Source of the DNA: Streptomyces hokutonensis
Lineage (GTDB): Bacteria > Actinomycetota > Actinomycetes > Streptomycetales > Streptomycetaceae
Direction of reading: 5' to 3'
Assembly: GCF_000376565.1 (NCBI RefSeq)
Contig: NZ_BARG01000021.1
Location: 1-64,000, forward strand
DNA: 64,000 bases
Position numbers and translations under genes: made by a program. Every line of letters begins with the position of its first letter. Positions within the stretch are counted from its first letter, which is position 1. Positions 44,088 to 52,726 of this stretch are shown in pieces. The notes under the pieces are model-generated. The model worked only from the letters and a program-made list of their open reading frames with translations, did not search any database and was not told the origin of the DNA.

Positions 44088-45425
44088 TCAGTGGTTCTTC
44101 TTCCAATCCGCCTGCGCCGCATTCAACTGGTCGGCCAACGTGTCCAGAAACTCCTTCGCCGTCACCTTCCCCAGCAACAGCTTCTGGAAATTCGGCTCAT
44201 TGTCGGCCTTGGAGATCGTGTTCCAGTCCGGCAGGTAGTACGGCAACTGCACAATCTTCGTGTCGGCCCCATTGAGCGCCTCAGCCGCCAACTGCGTAGG
44301 CTCAGACTTCTGAATCCACGCGGAGCGAGCCGCATCCGTGTTCGCCGGCACCTGCCCCGCAGACTCGTTGAACTTGGAGTTCTCCGCCGCGGACACCGCG
44401 AACTCGATGAACTTCCACGCCGCGTCCTTGTTCTTGCTGGACTTGAACAGACTCAGCCCGTCAACGGGGTTGGAGATCTGCACACGCGTGCCGTCGTCCA
44501 GCGTCGGATTGGGAATGCCCTTGAACTTGTCCGCGCCCAGCGCCTTCAGATGGTCCTGATACGACCCGAGGTTGTGACTGAGCATCCCGATCGTGCCGCT
44601 GTCCCACTGCGCGACCATCTTGGTGAAGTCGTTGTTGAGGTCGGCGGACGGAGTGTCCTTCTTGAACAGGCTCACGTACTTCGCCAACGCGGCAACATTC
44701 TTCGGGTCGTTGACCGTCGTCTTGTCGCCGTTCCAGAACGAGGTGATCCCGGTCTGCCCGTACACCGCGTCGAGGGCGGGCGCGATGGAACCCTCACCGC
44801 CCCGAATGGTGAAGCCGAACTTGTTCTTGGCCTTGTCGGTGAGCTTGTCGGCGGCTGCGTAGAACTTCGACCAGGTGGTCGGCGCGTCAAGACCGGCCGC
44901 CTTGAAGAGGTCCGTGCGGTACCACAGCGTGCCGTTGTTGGCGGAGGTCGGAATCTGGTACAGCGTGTCCCCGCCACCGGCGGACTTGCTGACGTCGAGC
45001 AGGTTCTGGCTCAACTTTCCGTTCAGAGAACTGGACTTGAGCCGACTGTCCAACGGCTCAAGCGCCCCCTGCACCGCGACCTCGGCGAGCACCGCGGTCC
45101 CCACCCCGCCGACGTCGGGCAACCCGCCGCCCTGGATCGCGGTGTCGTACTTCGACTGGGCGCTCGCGGCCGGTATCCCGACGTACTTGACCTTGATGTC
45201 GGGGTTCTTCTTCTCGAAGTCCGCGATGATCTGCTTCCAGATGTCGGTACGGACACCGCCGTTGTTGTCCCAGAAGGTGATCGTGCCCTTGCCGGAGCCC
45301 TCGTCGCCCTTGTCCCCCGCTCCGCCACTGCCGTCGTCTCCGCAGGCGGTGGCGGTCAGCGCGAGCACGGAGCCCAGGGCGACGGCCATCGCGGCCCGCC
45401 GGCTTCTGCGGATGCTGGTCTTCAT
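44088..45425 (-). CDS. Carbohydrate ABC transporter substrate-binding lipoprotein
   Basis: The 445-residue protein is a family 1 extracellular solute-binding protein with lipobox TATAC (Cys28) and an acidic Gly/Ser linker. Typical segments are TITFWDNNGGVRTDIWKQIIADFEKKNPDIKVKYVG and SGTIGMLSHNLGSYQDHLKALG. It should bind an oligosaccharide and present it to the permeases at 49115 and 49996. The genetic setting suggests pectin-derived galacturonides or arabino-oligosaccharides. The ATG at 45425 is chosen for the signal peptide. Confidence 0.9.
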   Translation of the reverse strand: MKTSIRRSRRAAMAVALGSVLALTATACGDDGSGGAGDKGDEGSGKGTITFWDNNGGVRTDIWKQIIADFEKKNPDIKVKYVGIPAASAQSKYDTAIQGGGLPDVGGVGTAVLAEVAVQGALEPLDSRLKSSSLNGKLSQNLLDVSKSAGGGDTLYQIPTSANNGTLWYRTDLFKAAGLDAPTTWSKFYAAADKLTDKAKNKFGFTIRGGEGSIAPALDAVYGQTGITSFWNGDKTTVNDPKNVAALAKYVSLFKKDTPSADLNNDFTKMVAQWDSGTIGMLSHNLGSYQDHLKALGADKFKGIPNPTLDDGTRVQISNPVDGLSLFKSSKNKDAAWKFIEFAVSAAENSKFNESAGQVPANTDAARSAWIQKSEPTQLAAEALNGADTKIVQLPYYLPDWNTISKADNEPNFQKLLLGKVTAKEFLDTLADQLNAAQADWKKNH

Positions 45426-45481
45426 AGGTCGGCTCTCTTCTTGTGGATCCAACGGGGTGACGAGGTCACTGGCAGCGACCG

Positions 45482-45493
45482 GCAAGCGCTTGC
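45482..45493. promoter_or_regulatory. LacI-type operator candidate before the sugar-binding protein gene
   Basis: GCAAGCGCTTGC is a perfect 12-bp palindrome 57 bp ahead of the binding-protein start. The AAGCGCTT core with central CG is typical of LacI/GalR-family operators. Related sites stand at 49101, 50972 and 54431. Confidence 0.6.
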
Positions 45494-45542
45494 TACGGAG
45501 GTGCGTCATTGCGACTCCCAACAGGCGTACGGGCAGGGCGAG

Positions 45543-47054
45543 TTAATGGAGAGAACTGATCCGGAACCGCGTGAACACGGCCGCGCCGGCATGTCCCGTG
45601 CCGGCGGGCGCGAGCGCGAAGAGCCCGAGCAGGGCCCCGACCCAGCGCCAAGGGGTGGCGGCGAAGACCTGACCGCTCGGCCGCGGCCCGTCCCCGACGT
45701 CGTAGAAGAAGCGGCACCGCGCCCCGGCACCGATCTCGATCCGCAGCCGGACCCGGCCTTCCGGTGCGAGGCAGGACTCCCCCGCGTCCCGTTCCCGCTC
45801 GGCGACCGGCTCGGCGAAGCGGTGCACGAATCGCACCAGCCCGTCCGCGCCCCGCTGGAGTCCGATCCAGCTGTACGCGTCACCCAGCACGGCCAGTCCG
45901 GCGCGCGCACCCAACTCCTCGCTGTGGAGACGCAGTTCCACCTCGACCGCGACAGGCGCGCCGGGCAGTCGCTGGGTGAGGAGGTTGGGAAGCCTGCGCA
46001 GGTCGTGTGCCTCGGCGGAGCGGGCGCAGGTGAGTCGTAGGCCGTCGCCCGAGTGGTGGGTGGCCCAGCCGTCCTGCGGGTTCGCCGTCCACTGCCACTG
46101 GCGGCCGTACCGTCCGCCGGGGAAGTCGTCGTCGGTGGCGGGCGCGGCGGGCGGCTGCGGCGGGAGATCCGGTCTCCGGTGTACGGCTACGGGGGCGCCC
46201 GCGTCGCCGATGACCGGCCAGTCTCCGTCGCCCCAGCTCATCGGCTGGAGGTGCACAACTCGGCCGTAAGCACCGCGCTGTTGGAAGTGCAGGAACCAGT
46301 CCTCGCCGGACGGGGTGCGCACCCACGCGCCCTGGTGGGGGCCGTTGACCTCGGTGTCCTTCTGCTCCAGGACGACCTTCTCCTCGTACGGTCCGAAGAA
46401 GCCGCGCGAGCGGAACGCGCCCTGCCAGCCGGTCTCGACTCCCCCTGCGGGCGCGAGGATCCAGAACCAGCCGTCGTGGCGGTGGACCTTGGGGCCCTCC
46501 AGGGTGAACCAGCCGGGGAGGTGGTCCGCGTCTACGATCACCTTGCCGTCGTCGAGCAGGGTCGTGCCGTCGGGGTGCATACGGTGGCCGGTGAGGCGGT
46601 TGTTGATGCCCGCGCGGGACTTGGCCCAGGCGTGGACGAGGTAGGCCTCGTCGTTGTCCTCGTCCCACAAGGGGCACGGGTCGATCAGGCCCTTGCCCTC
46701 CTTGAGGAGGTGGGGGCGGGTCCAAGGGCCGCGTATCTCGGGGGCGTTGATCTGGAAGATGCCCTGGTCGGGGTCGCCCCAGAAGATCCAGAAGCGTTCG
46801 TCGTGGTACCTCAACGCGGGAGCCCAGACACCGCAGTCGTGCCGTGGGGTCCTGAACTCCCCTGCTGGCTCGAGGCGTTGCAGGGCATGGCCGACCAGGG
46901 TCCAGTTCACCAGGTCGCGGGAGTGCAGCAGCGGCAGACCGGGTACGCGACCGAAGCTGGACGCGGTGAGGTAGAAGTCGTCGCCGACGCGGATGACGTC
47001 CGGGTCGGACCAGTCGGCGTTCAGTACGGGGTTGGTGTACGTCTCGGGGGTCAC
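45543..47054 (-). CDS. GH43 beta-xylosidase / arabinofuranosidase (two-domain, XynB-like)
   Basis: The 503-residue cytoplasmic-type enzyme has no signal peptide. The N-terminal propeller (about 1-305) carries the GH43 catalytic triad: base D17 in LNADWSDPDV, pKa modulator D125 in GLIDPCPLW, and acid E186 in WFTLEGPKV. A C-terminal beta-sandwich (about 325-503, FPGGRYGRQWQWTANPQDGW) is the beta-xylosidase C-terminal domain. It would trim imported oligosaccharides. The GTG at 47054 overlaps the stop of the DUF6807 gene (GTGA). Confidence 0.88.
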   Translation of the reverse strand: MTPETYTNPVLNADWSDPDVIRVGDDFYLTASSFGRVPGLPLLHSRDLVNWTLVGHALQRLEPAGEFRTPRHDCGVWAPALRYHDERFWIFWGDPDQGIFQINAPEIRGPWTRPHLLKEGKGLIDPCPLWDEDNDEAYLVHAWAKSRAGINNRLTGHRMHPDGTTLLDDGKVIVDADHLPGWFTLEGPKVHRHDGWFWILAPAGGVETGWQGAFRSRGFFGPYEEKVVLEQKDTEVNGPHQGAWVRTPSGEDWFLHFQQRGAYGRVVHLQPMSWGDGDWPVIGDAGAPVAVHRRPDLPPQPPAAPATDDDFPGGRYGRQWQWTANPQDGWATHHSGDGLRLTCARSAEAHDLRRLPNLLTQRLPGAPVAVEVELRLHSEELGARAGLAVLGDAYSWIGLQRGADGLVRFVHRFAEPVAERERDAGESCLAPEGRVRLRIEIGAGARCRFFYDVGDGPRPSGQVFAATPWRWVGALLGLFALAPAGTGHAGAAVFTRFRISSLH

Positions 47055-47896
47055 TGGCCGACCGCCTTCCGCACCAGGACCGCTGCCTCGCCCCGGTCCA
47101 GGCTGCCGTCCGCGACGACGGTGACGATGCGCCGTACGACCGTGTCGCCGGGCGGGATCGGCAGCCGTTCGTCGAACGCCAACGACGAGCCCACGCCCGG
47201 GTATTCGGCGGTGCGGACGAACCACGGGTCCTGGCGGGAACGGTCCGTGGCACCGGCGAAGACCAGCGTCCAGCCGGAGCCGGCGAGGGCCAGCCAGTCG
47301 GCGCGGGTGCCGTGGACGGCCGGTTCGCCCTCGCGGTCGGCGGTGAAGACGTGCGGGGTCTCCGCCTCCTTGCGGGCCCGCCAGAAGAACCCGCCGTACG
47401 CGGCTCCTGGGCGGCCGTTGGTGGCGGGGCTGCCGATCGACAGGGGTTCGGGCGTCGCGTTCGTGAGGGAGAAGGTGAAGTCCAACGCCCAGGCGGTGTC
47501 GGTGAGTTCGGTGGCGGCGACCGTACGGCGTTCGCGTAGCAGCTCGGCGCCGGAGGCCACCCAGCGGAGTTCCTCGACGAAGCCGTCGGGGTCGCGGAGC
47601 TGGAAGGCGGAGTGGCGTTGGGCGCCGTGGTTGTCCAGTTCGGTCGGCCCCTCGTCGCGGACGTACGTCCGGCCGCCCCAGAAGTTGTGCCCCTCGACGT
47701 CGGGAACGGCGACACCGACGCCGAGGTGGTGGGTGTGGTCGACGGGGCTCAGTTCGGTGACCGCCGTACCGGACAAGGTGGTTACGGGGTGCAGATACGG
47801 GCGTGGGGAGAGCCGGGCGGGCAGCTCGGGCCTGGTGACGTACCGGGCGACCGGGCGGCCCGCGACGCGCAGCACCGGTGTGTCATGGGTGATCAT
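47051..47896 (-). CDS. DUF6807 (PmoA-like) protein
   Basis: The 281-residue protein has HPVTTLSGTAVTELSPVDHTHHLGVGVAVPDVEGHNFWGG, the histidine-rich signature of the family now called DUF6807. WWFRTAEYPGVGSS-like and DPWFVRTAEYP segments lie near the end. No signal peptide is seen. The family often sits next to Gfo/Idh/MocA oxidoreductases in sugar clusters, as here, where the stop of the oxidoreductase gene overlaps this start by one base. Its biochemical role is not known to me. Confidence 0.75.
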   Translation of the reverse strand: MITHDTPVLRVAGRPVARYVTRPELPARLSPRPYLHPVTTLSGTAVTELSPVDHTHHLGVGVAVPDVEGHNFWGGRTYVRDEGPTELDNHGAQRHSAFQLRDPDGFVEELRWVASGAELLRERRTVAATELTDTAWALDFTFSLTNATPEPLSIGSPATNGRPGAAYGGFFWRARKEAETPHVFTADREGEPAVHGTRADWLALAGSGWTLVFAGATDRSRQDPWFVRTAEYPGVGSSLAFDERLPIPPGDTVVRRIVTVVADGSLDRGEAAVLVRKAVGQ

Positions 47897-49065
47897 CAGG
47901 TGCTCACCTCTTTCGGTGGGGCCCAGGGGGCGCCCAGCTCGGAGTAGAGGGCGAGGGTGTCGGCCGCCGCCGTGACCAGGGCGTCGATGCCGGGGACGAC
48001 CCGGCGGTTCTCGGTGGGGATCAAGTGCCAGGCGCTGGTGGGAAGTTGGGCCGGGTCGGAGGCCTGGCGGATCGCTTCGACGACCTTCATGAAGGCGCCC
48101 GTCGCGTCCGGTTCGACCAACAGGGCTTCGCCGTCGACGAGATGGGCGACCAGGTTCTCCAACAGGTCCGTGCTGCCGTACTCGAACTCCTCCGGGCCGT
48201 GGCCCGCCCGCTGGAGCAGGACGCGGTCCTGCTTGTACCAGTAGGTGATCCGGCCCTCGCTGCCGTGCACCAACACATATGGATCGCCGGGGTGTTCGGC
48301 GCACAGGGTCACCGCGACGGTGACCGGGCGGCCCTGGACCGTGGTGACGCGGACGCAGGAGGTGTCGTCGGACTCGATGTCGTTGGCACGCACGAGTTCG
48401 GTCTCGATGCGGACGACGTCCTCGGCGCGGGTCGTGCCGTTGAGGGCGAGGGCGGTGGCGACGGCGTGCGCGAGGGGGTTGGTCAGCGCGCCGTCGATCA
48501 CGTCGACGCCGTTGAGGCGACGCTTGCCCGCCCAGGGGGCCCGCTGGTAGTACGCCTCGTCGCGCGCCCAGGCACCGGCCCCGCCGACCCCGGTCAGGGT
48601 GCCGATGGTGCCCTTGGCGATCAGCTCGCGGATCGCGGGTACGGCGTGCGAGCCGAGCGACTGGAACCCGATCTGGCAGACCACCCCGGCCGCGGCGACC
48701 CCGTCGGCCATCCGGCGGAACTCGGCGTACGAGGGCGCGGGCGGCTTCTCCAGCAGCAGGTGCACACCCCGCTTCGCGGCGGCGAGGGCGAGGTCCGTGT
48801 GGGTCGGGATCGGGGTGCAGACCACGGCCACCTGGGCGCCGGTGGAGTCGAGGAGTGCGCCGAAGTCCGGTGACTGCGCCGGGAGTTCGGCGCCGAACTC
48901 CTCCTCGGTCAGCGGAGTCAGCTCGCAGATGCCGACGAGGCGTACGAGTCCCTTGTCCTGGAGCCGGCGGATGTTCTCGACGTGCCAGCGGCCGTGGCCG
49001 CGGGCGCCGGCGAGGACGACGGGGACGGGTGTGGAAACGGTCGTGGCACCGCTCGGGCGGGTCAT
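47896..49065 (-). CDS. Gfo/Idh/MocA family oxidoreductase
   Basis: The 389-residue protein has an N-terminal Rossmann fold (VPVVLAGARGHGRWHVENIRRL, about 14-35) and the conserved CTPIPTHTDLALAAAKRGVHLLLEKPPAPSYAEFRRM, with E-K-P-P before the nicotinamide site. The C-terminal beta-sheet domain follows. Family members oxidise or reduce sugars, inositol and sugar acids with NAD(P). In this cluster it may oxidise a pentose or a uronic-acid derivative, but the substrate is unknown. It starts a three-gene unit with the DUF6807 and GH43 genes. Confidence 0.87.
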   Translation of the reverse strand: MTRPSGATTVSTPVPVVLAGARGHGRWHVENIRRLQDKGLVRLVGICELTPLTEEEFGAELPAQSPDFGALLDSTGAQVAVVCTPIPTHTDLALAAAKRGVHLLLEKPPAPSYAEFRRMADGVAAAGVVCQIGFQSLGSHAVPAIRELIAKGTIGTLTGVGGAGAWARDEAYYQRAPWAGKRRLNGVDVIDGALTNPLAHAVATALALNGTTRAEDVVRIETELVRANDIESDDTSCVRVTTVQGRPVTVAVTLCAEHPGDPYVLVHGSEGRITYWYKQDRVLLQRAGHGPEEFEYGSTDLLENLVAHLVDGEALLVEPDATGAFMKVVEAIRQASDPAQLPTSAWHLIPTENRRVVPGIDALVTAAADTLALYSELGAPWAPPKEVST

Positions 49066-49100
49066 GGGATTCTCCCTGCGTCGACGATCTTCGCCAGCAG

Positions 49101-49114
49101 GGTAAGCGGTTGCC
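49101..49114. promoter_or_regulatory. Degenerate LacI-type operator candidate before the oxidoreductase gene
   Basis: GGTAAGCGGTTGCC has GG/CC ends and an AAGC-GGTT core, one base away from the AAGCGCTT form. It lies 36-49 bp upstream of the oxidoreductase start, directly after the permease stop. Confidence 0.45.
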
Positions 49115-49999
49115 TCATCCCTTCACCGCCCCCGCGCTGAAGCCGGTGATCAGCCACTTCTGGATGAAGGCGAAGACGATCACCACGGGTACGGCCGCGA
49201 CGATGCCGCCTGCGGCGAGCGCGCCGAGGTCGACGCTGTCCGCGCTCATCAGGGTGTTGAGGCCGACCGGGATGGTCTGCTTGCTCTGGTCGGAGAGGAA
49301 CATCAGGGCGAAGAGGAAGTGGTTCCAGGCGTGCACGAAGGCGAAGGAGCCGACGGCGATCAGGCCGGGCCGCAGCAGCGGGAGGACCACGATGCGGAAC
49401 GCGGCGAAGCGGTTGCAGCCGTCGACCCAGGCTGCCTCTTCCAGGGACTGCGGGACGTTCCGGATGAAGCCGCTGATGAGGATCATCGACAGCGGTAGCT
49501 GGAAGACGGTCTCCGCGATGATGACGCTGCCGAGTGAGTTGATCATCTGGAGCTTGGCGAAGATCTGGAACAGCGGGACCAACAGCAGTGCGCCCGGAAC
49601 GAATTGGGAGCAGAGCAGGGCCAGCATGAAGGTGCGCTTGATCCTGAACTCGAAGCGGGCGAGCGCGTAGCCGCCGGCCAGGGCGACGACCGTGGTGAGG
49701 ACCAGGGTGGCGACGCCGACGTAGACGCTGTTCTGGAAGTAGACGCCGAAGCTGCGTTCGGTCCACACCTTCTGGAAGTGGTCGAGCGTCATCGGCCAGG
49801 GCACGAGGGAGGTCGAGCCGGCCGGGCGGAACGCGAAGAGCAGGATCCAGTAGAAGGGGATCAGGGTGAAGACGAGGTAGATGCCGAGGGGGACGTAGAG
49901 CTGCCAGCGCGGGACCTCGTCCCAGGCGCGGCGGGCCTTGCGCGGTTGCTGTGGTGCGGTGGACTCCCGCTCGCGGGCCGGGGCGATCTCGGTGATCAC
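49115..49999 (-). CDS. Carbohydrate ABC transporter permease (MalG-like)
   Basis: The 294-residue membrane protein has six predicted helices (first at about 35-55) and the CUT1 EAA loop EEAAWVDGCNRFAAFRIVVLPLLRPGL. It pairs with the preceding permease to form the import channel. The GTG at 49999 overlaps the stop of that gene (GTGA). No ATPase gene is present in the window, so a shared MsiK-type ATPase, as in other Streptomyces sugar importers, probably powers it. Confidence 0.92.
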   Translation of the reverse strand: MITEIAPARERESTAPQQPRKARRAWDEVPRWQLYVPLGIYLVFTLIPFYWILLFAFRPAGSTSLVPWPMTLDHFQKVWTERSFGVYFQNSVYVGVATLVLTTVVALAGGYALARFEFRIKRTFMLALLCSQFVPGALLLVPLFQIFAKLQMINSLGSVIIAETVFQLPLSMILISGFIRNVPQSLEEAAWVDGCNRFAAFRIVVLPLLRPGLIAVGSFAFVHAWNHFLFALMFLSDQSKQTIPVGLNTLMSADSVDLGALAAGGIVAAVPVVIVFAFIQKWLITGFSAGAVKG

Positions 50000-50931
50000 T
50001 TGTCGCCGCCTCCGAACTTGCTCAGGCGCAGATAGACGATCGAGAAGAACAGCAGGATCACGAACGCGACCGTGGTGAGGGCCGACGCGTAGCCGAAGTT
50101 GTGTGCTTCGACGCTGGTGTTGGCGACATAGAGCGGGAGCGTGGTCGTCTCGCCGGCCGGGCCGCCGCCGGTCAGGGTGTAGAGGAGGTCGACGTTGTTG
50201 AACTCCCACACCGCGCGCAGCAGGGTGGAGAGGACGATCGCGTCCTTGAGGTGCGGGAGCGTGATGTGCAGGAACTGCTTGAAGCGGCTCGCGCCGTCCA
50301 CCTCGGCGGCCTCGTAGAGGTCCTTCGACACGGACTGGAGGTCGGCGAGGATGAGGATCGCGAAGAAGGGGACGCCCCGCCAGAGGTCCGCAACGACCGC
50401 CGCCGAGAAGACGGTTGAGGGGTCGGAGAGCCAACTCGTGCCGTACTGGCCGATTCCCATGTCCGCGAGATAACGGGTCACGCCCGTCTGCGAGTTGTAG
50501 AGCAGCACCCAGATCGCGGAGGTCAGCACGCCTGACACGGCCCACGGGGAGAACACCAGAGCGCGGCCGATGGACCGGCCCACGAAGGTCTGGTTGACGA
50601 TCAGCGCGAGGGCCAGTCCGAAGAGGAGTTGGAGGCCGACCTCTACGACGACCCACTTGGCGCTGAAGGTCAACGTGTCCCAGAACTGGGGGTCTTGGGT
50701 GAAGGCGTGGGTGAAGTTGTCGAGGCCCGCGAAGCCGTTGCGCCACGGTTTGGTGGGGTTGTAGTTCTGCAGGCTGTAGTAGAAGACGCTGATGACCGGG
50801 TAGGCGATGAAGCCCAGCATGAGCAGCGCGGCCGGGGCGATCAGCAGATACGGGAGCCTGCGCGGGGTCGCGGAGGCACGGCGCCGCCGGGGTGGCGCGG
50901 GCGGTTTCGCCACGGCTGCGGCTTGGGCCAT
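49996..50931 (-). CDS. Carbohydrate ABC transporter permease (MalF-like)
   Basis: The 311-residue membrane protein has a basic N-terminus, six predicted helices from about residue 27, and the EAA loop YEAAEVDGASRFKQFLHITLPHLKDA. It is the first permease of the CUT1 importer, preceded by an AAGCGCTT palindrome at 50974. The matching binding protein is at 44088. Confidence 0.92.
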   Translation of the reverse strand: MAQAAAVAKPPAPPRRRRASATPRRLPYLLIAPAALLMLGFIAYPVISVFYYSLQNYNPTKPWRNGFAGLDNFTHAFTQDPQFWDTLTFSAKWVVVEVGLQLLFGLALALIVNQTFVGRSIGRALVFSPWAVSGVLTSAIWVLLYNSQTGVTRYLADMGIGQYGTSWLSDPSTVFSAAVVADLWRGVPFFAILILADLQSVSKDLYEAAEVDGASRFKQFLHITLPHLKDAIVLSTLLRAVWEFNNVDLLYTLTGGGPAGETTTLPLYVANTSVEAHNFGYASALTTVAFVILLFFSIVYLRLSKFGGGDK

Positions 50932-50971
50932 GACTGTTCTCCGTTCCAGTGGGGCGGGTGCAGCAGGTGCA

Positions 50972-50983
50972 GGAAGCGCTTGC
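50972..50983. promoter_or_regulatory. LacI-type operator candidate before the permease genes
   Basis: GGAAGCGCTTGC contains the perfect AAGCGCTT core at 50974-50981, 41-52 bp upstream of the permease start. It repeats the site upstream of the binding protein gene. Confidence 0.6.
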
Positions 50984-51004
50984 TCGATGGGCAGGCGGAG
51001 GTAC

Positions 51005-52726
51005 TCAACCGGCGTACGGGTCCGGCACCTTGCCCGGCCGGGCCAGGAACTCGAAGTCGCAGCCGGTGTCCGCCTGGGTGATCTGGTCGTTGTAGAGCGC
51101 GCCGTAGCCGCGCTCGTACCGTGCGGGCGGCGGTGTCCACTCCGCCCTGCGTCGCGCCAACTCCTCGTCGTCCACGTTGAGTTGGAGGGTGCGCGCCTCG
51201 ACGTCCAGGGTGATGGTGTCCCCGGTCCGTACGAGCGCCAGTGGTCCGCCGACGTACGACTCGGGCGCGATGTGCAGCACGCACGCGCCGTAACTCGTCC
51301 CGCTCATCCGGGCGTCGGAGATACGGACCATGTCCCGGACGCCCTGCTTGAGGAGGTGGTCGGGGAGCGGGAGCATGCCGTACTCGGGCATGCCGGGGCC
51401 GCCCTTGGGGCCCGCGTTGCGCAGCACCAGCACGCTGTCGGCGGTGATGTCCAACTCCGGGTCGTTGATGGTGCGTTGCATGGTCCGGTAGTCGTCGAAG
51501 ACGACCGCGGGGCCGGTGTGCTTGAGCAGGTGCGGTTCCGCGGCGATGTGCTTGATGACGGCGCCGTCCGGGCAGAGGTTGCCGCGCAGGACGGCGACTC
51601 CGCCTTCGCTTGCCACCGGGTTGTCGCGGGGTCGTATGACGTCGTCGTTGTGCACCCTCGCGCCTTCGAGCTGTTCGCGCAGGGTGTCGTGGGAGACGGT
51701 CGGGCGGTCGAGGTGGAGCAGGTCGGTGATCCGGGAGAGGAAGCCGGGCAGGCCGCCGGCGAAGTGGAAGTCCTCCATGAGGTACGTCCGTCCGCCCGGG
51801 CGTACGTTCGCCAGGACCGGGACCGTGCGGGCGATGCGGTCGAAGTCGTCGAGCGTGAGGCGGACGCCCGCGCGGCCGGCCATGGCGATCAGGTGGATCA
51901 CGGCGTTGGTGGAGCCGCCGAGGCCGAGGACGGTGGTGACCGCGTCCTCGAAGGCGTCCTGAGTGAGGATCGACGAGAGACCACGTCCCTTGTGGACTTG
52001 TTCAACAATCCTCATGCCGGATTGCGCGGCCATCCGATCGTGCCCCGAGTCCACGGCGGGAATGCTCGACGCGCCCGGCACGGTCACACCCAGCGCCTCG
52101 GCGGCGGCCGTCAGCGTGGACGCCGTCCCCATGGTCATGCAGTGCCCGGGAGACCGCGCCAGGCCGCTCTCCAACTCCGTCAGCTCGCAGTCGCCGATGA
52201 GGCCGGCCCGCTTGTCGTCCCAGTACTTCCACATGTCGGTGCCGGAGCCAAGGATCTCGTTGCGCCAGTGGCCCGGCAGCATCGGCCCGGCGGGGACGAA
52301 GACGGTGGGCAGGTCGACGCTGGCGGCCCCCATGAGGAGCGCGGGGGTCGACTTGTCGCAGCCGCCCATCAGGACGGCGCCGTCGACGGGATACGACCGC
52401 AGCAGCTCCTCGGTCTCCATCGCGAGCATGTTGCGGTAGAGCATCGGGGTCGGCTTCTGGAAGGTCTCACTGAGTGTGGAGACCGGGAATTCGAGGGGGA
52501 AGCCGCCCGCCTGCCACACGCCCCGTTTGACCGCCTGGGCGCGGTCACGGAGGTGCACATGACAGGGATTGATGTCCGACCAGGTGTTGAGGATCGCGAT
52601 GACGGGCTTGCCGAGGTGTTCCTCGGGGAGGTAGCCGAGCTGACGGGTGCGGGCCCGGTGACTGAAGGAGCGCAGCCCGTCGGTGCCGTACCACTGGTGG
52701 CTTCTGAGCTCTTCCGGTGCCTTCAT
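51005..52726 (-). CDS. IlvD/EDD family sugar-acid dehydratase (L-arabonate dehydratase-like)
   Basis: The 573-residue enzyme has three cysteines at cluster-ligand positions, C55 in INPCHVHL, C123 in GGCDKSTPA and C196 in SPGHCMTMG, as in the [2Fe-2S] dehydratases. The stretch RGVWQAGGFPLEFPV and the KSTP motif put it nearer to sugar-acid dehydratases (arabonate, xylonate, fuconate, galactonate) than to IlvD itself. It would convert an aldonic acid to a 2-keto-3-deoxy acid. The start at 52726 overlaps the DHDPS-family gene stop (ATGA), so the two steps are coupled. The exact substrate is not decided by sequence. Confidence 0.83.
   Translation of the reverse strand: MKAPEELRSHQWYGTDGLRSFSHRARTRQLGYLPEEHLGKPVIAILNTWSDINPCHVHLRDRAQAVKRGVWQAGGFPLEFPVSTLSETFQKPTPMLYRNMLAMETEELLRSYPVDGAVLMGGCDKSTPALLMGAASVDLPTVFVPAGPMLPGHWRNEILGSGTDMWKYWDDKRAGLIGDCELTELESGLARSPGHCMTMGTASTLTAAAEALGVTVPGASSIPAVDSGHDRMAAQSGMRIVEQVHKGRGLSSILTQDAFEDAVTTVLGLGGSTNAVIHLIAMAGRAGVRLTLDDFDRIARTVPVLANVRPGGRTYLMEDFHFAGGLPGFLSRITDLLHLDRPTVSHDTLREQLEGARVHNDDVIRPRDNPVASEGGVAVLRGNLCPDGAVIKHIAAEPHLLKHTGPAVVFDDYRTMQRTINDPELDITADSVLVLRNAGPKGGPGMPEYGMLPLPDHLLKQGVRDMVRISDARMSGTSYGACVLHIAPESYVGGPLALVRTGDTITLDVEARTLQLNVDDEELARRRAEWTPPPARYERGYGALYNDQITQADTGCDFEFLARPGKVPDPYAG

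Noticed and set aside
51005-52726. Branched-chain amino acid dihydroxy-acid dehydratase (IlvD)
   Set aside because: Sequence features such as KSTP and GGFPLEFPV and the sugar-acid gene context fit the sugar-acid dehydratase branch better.
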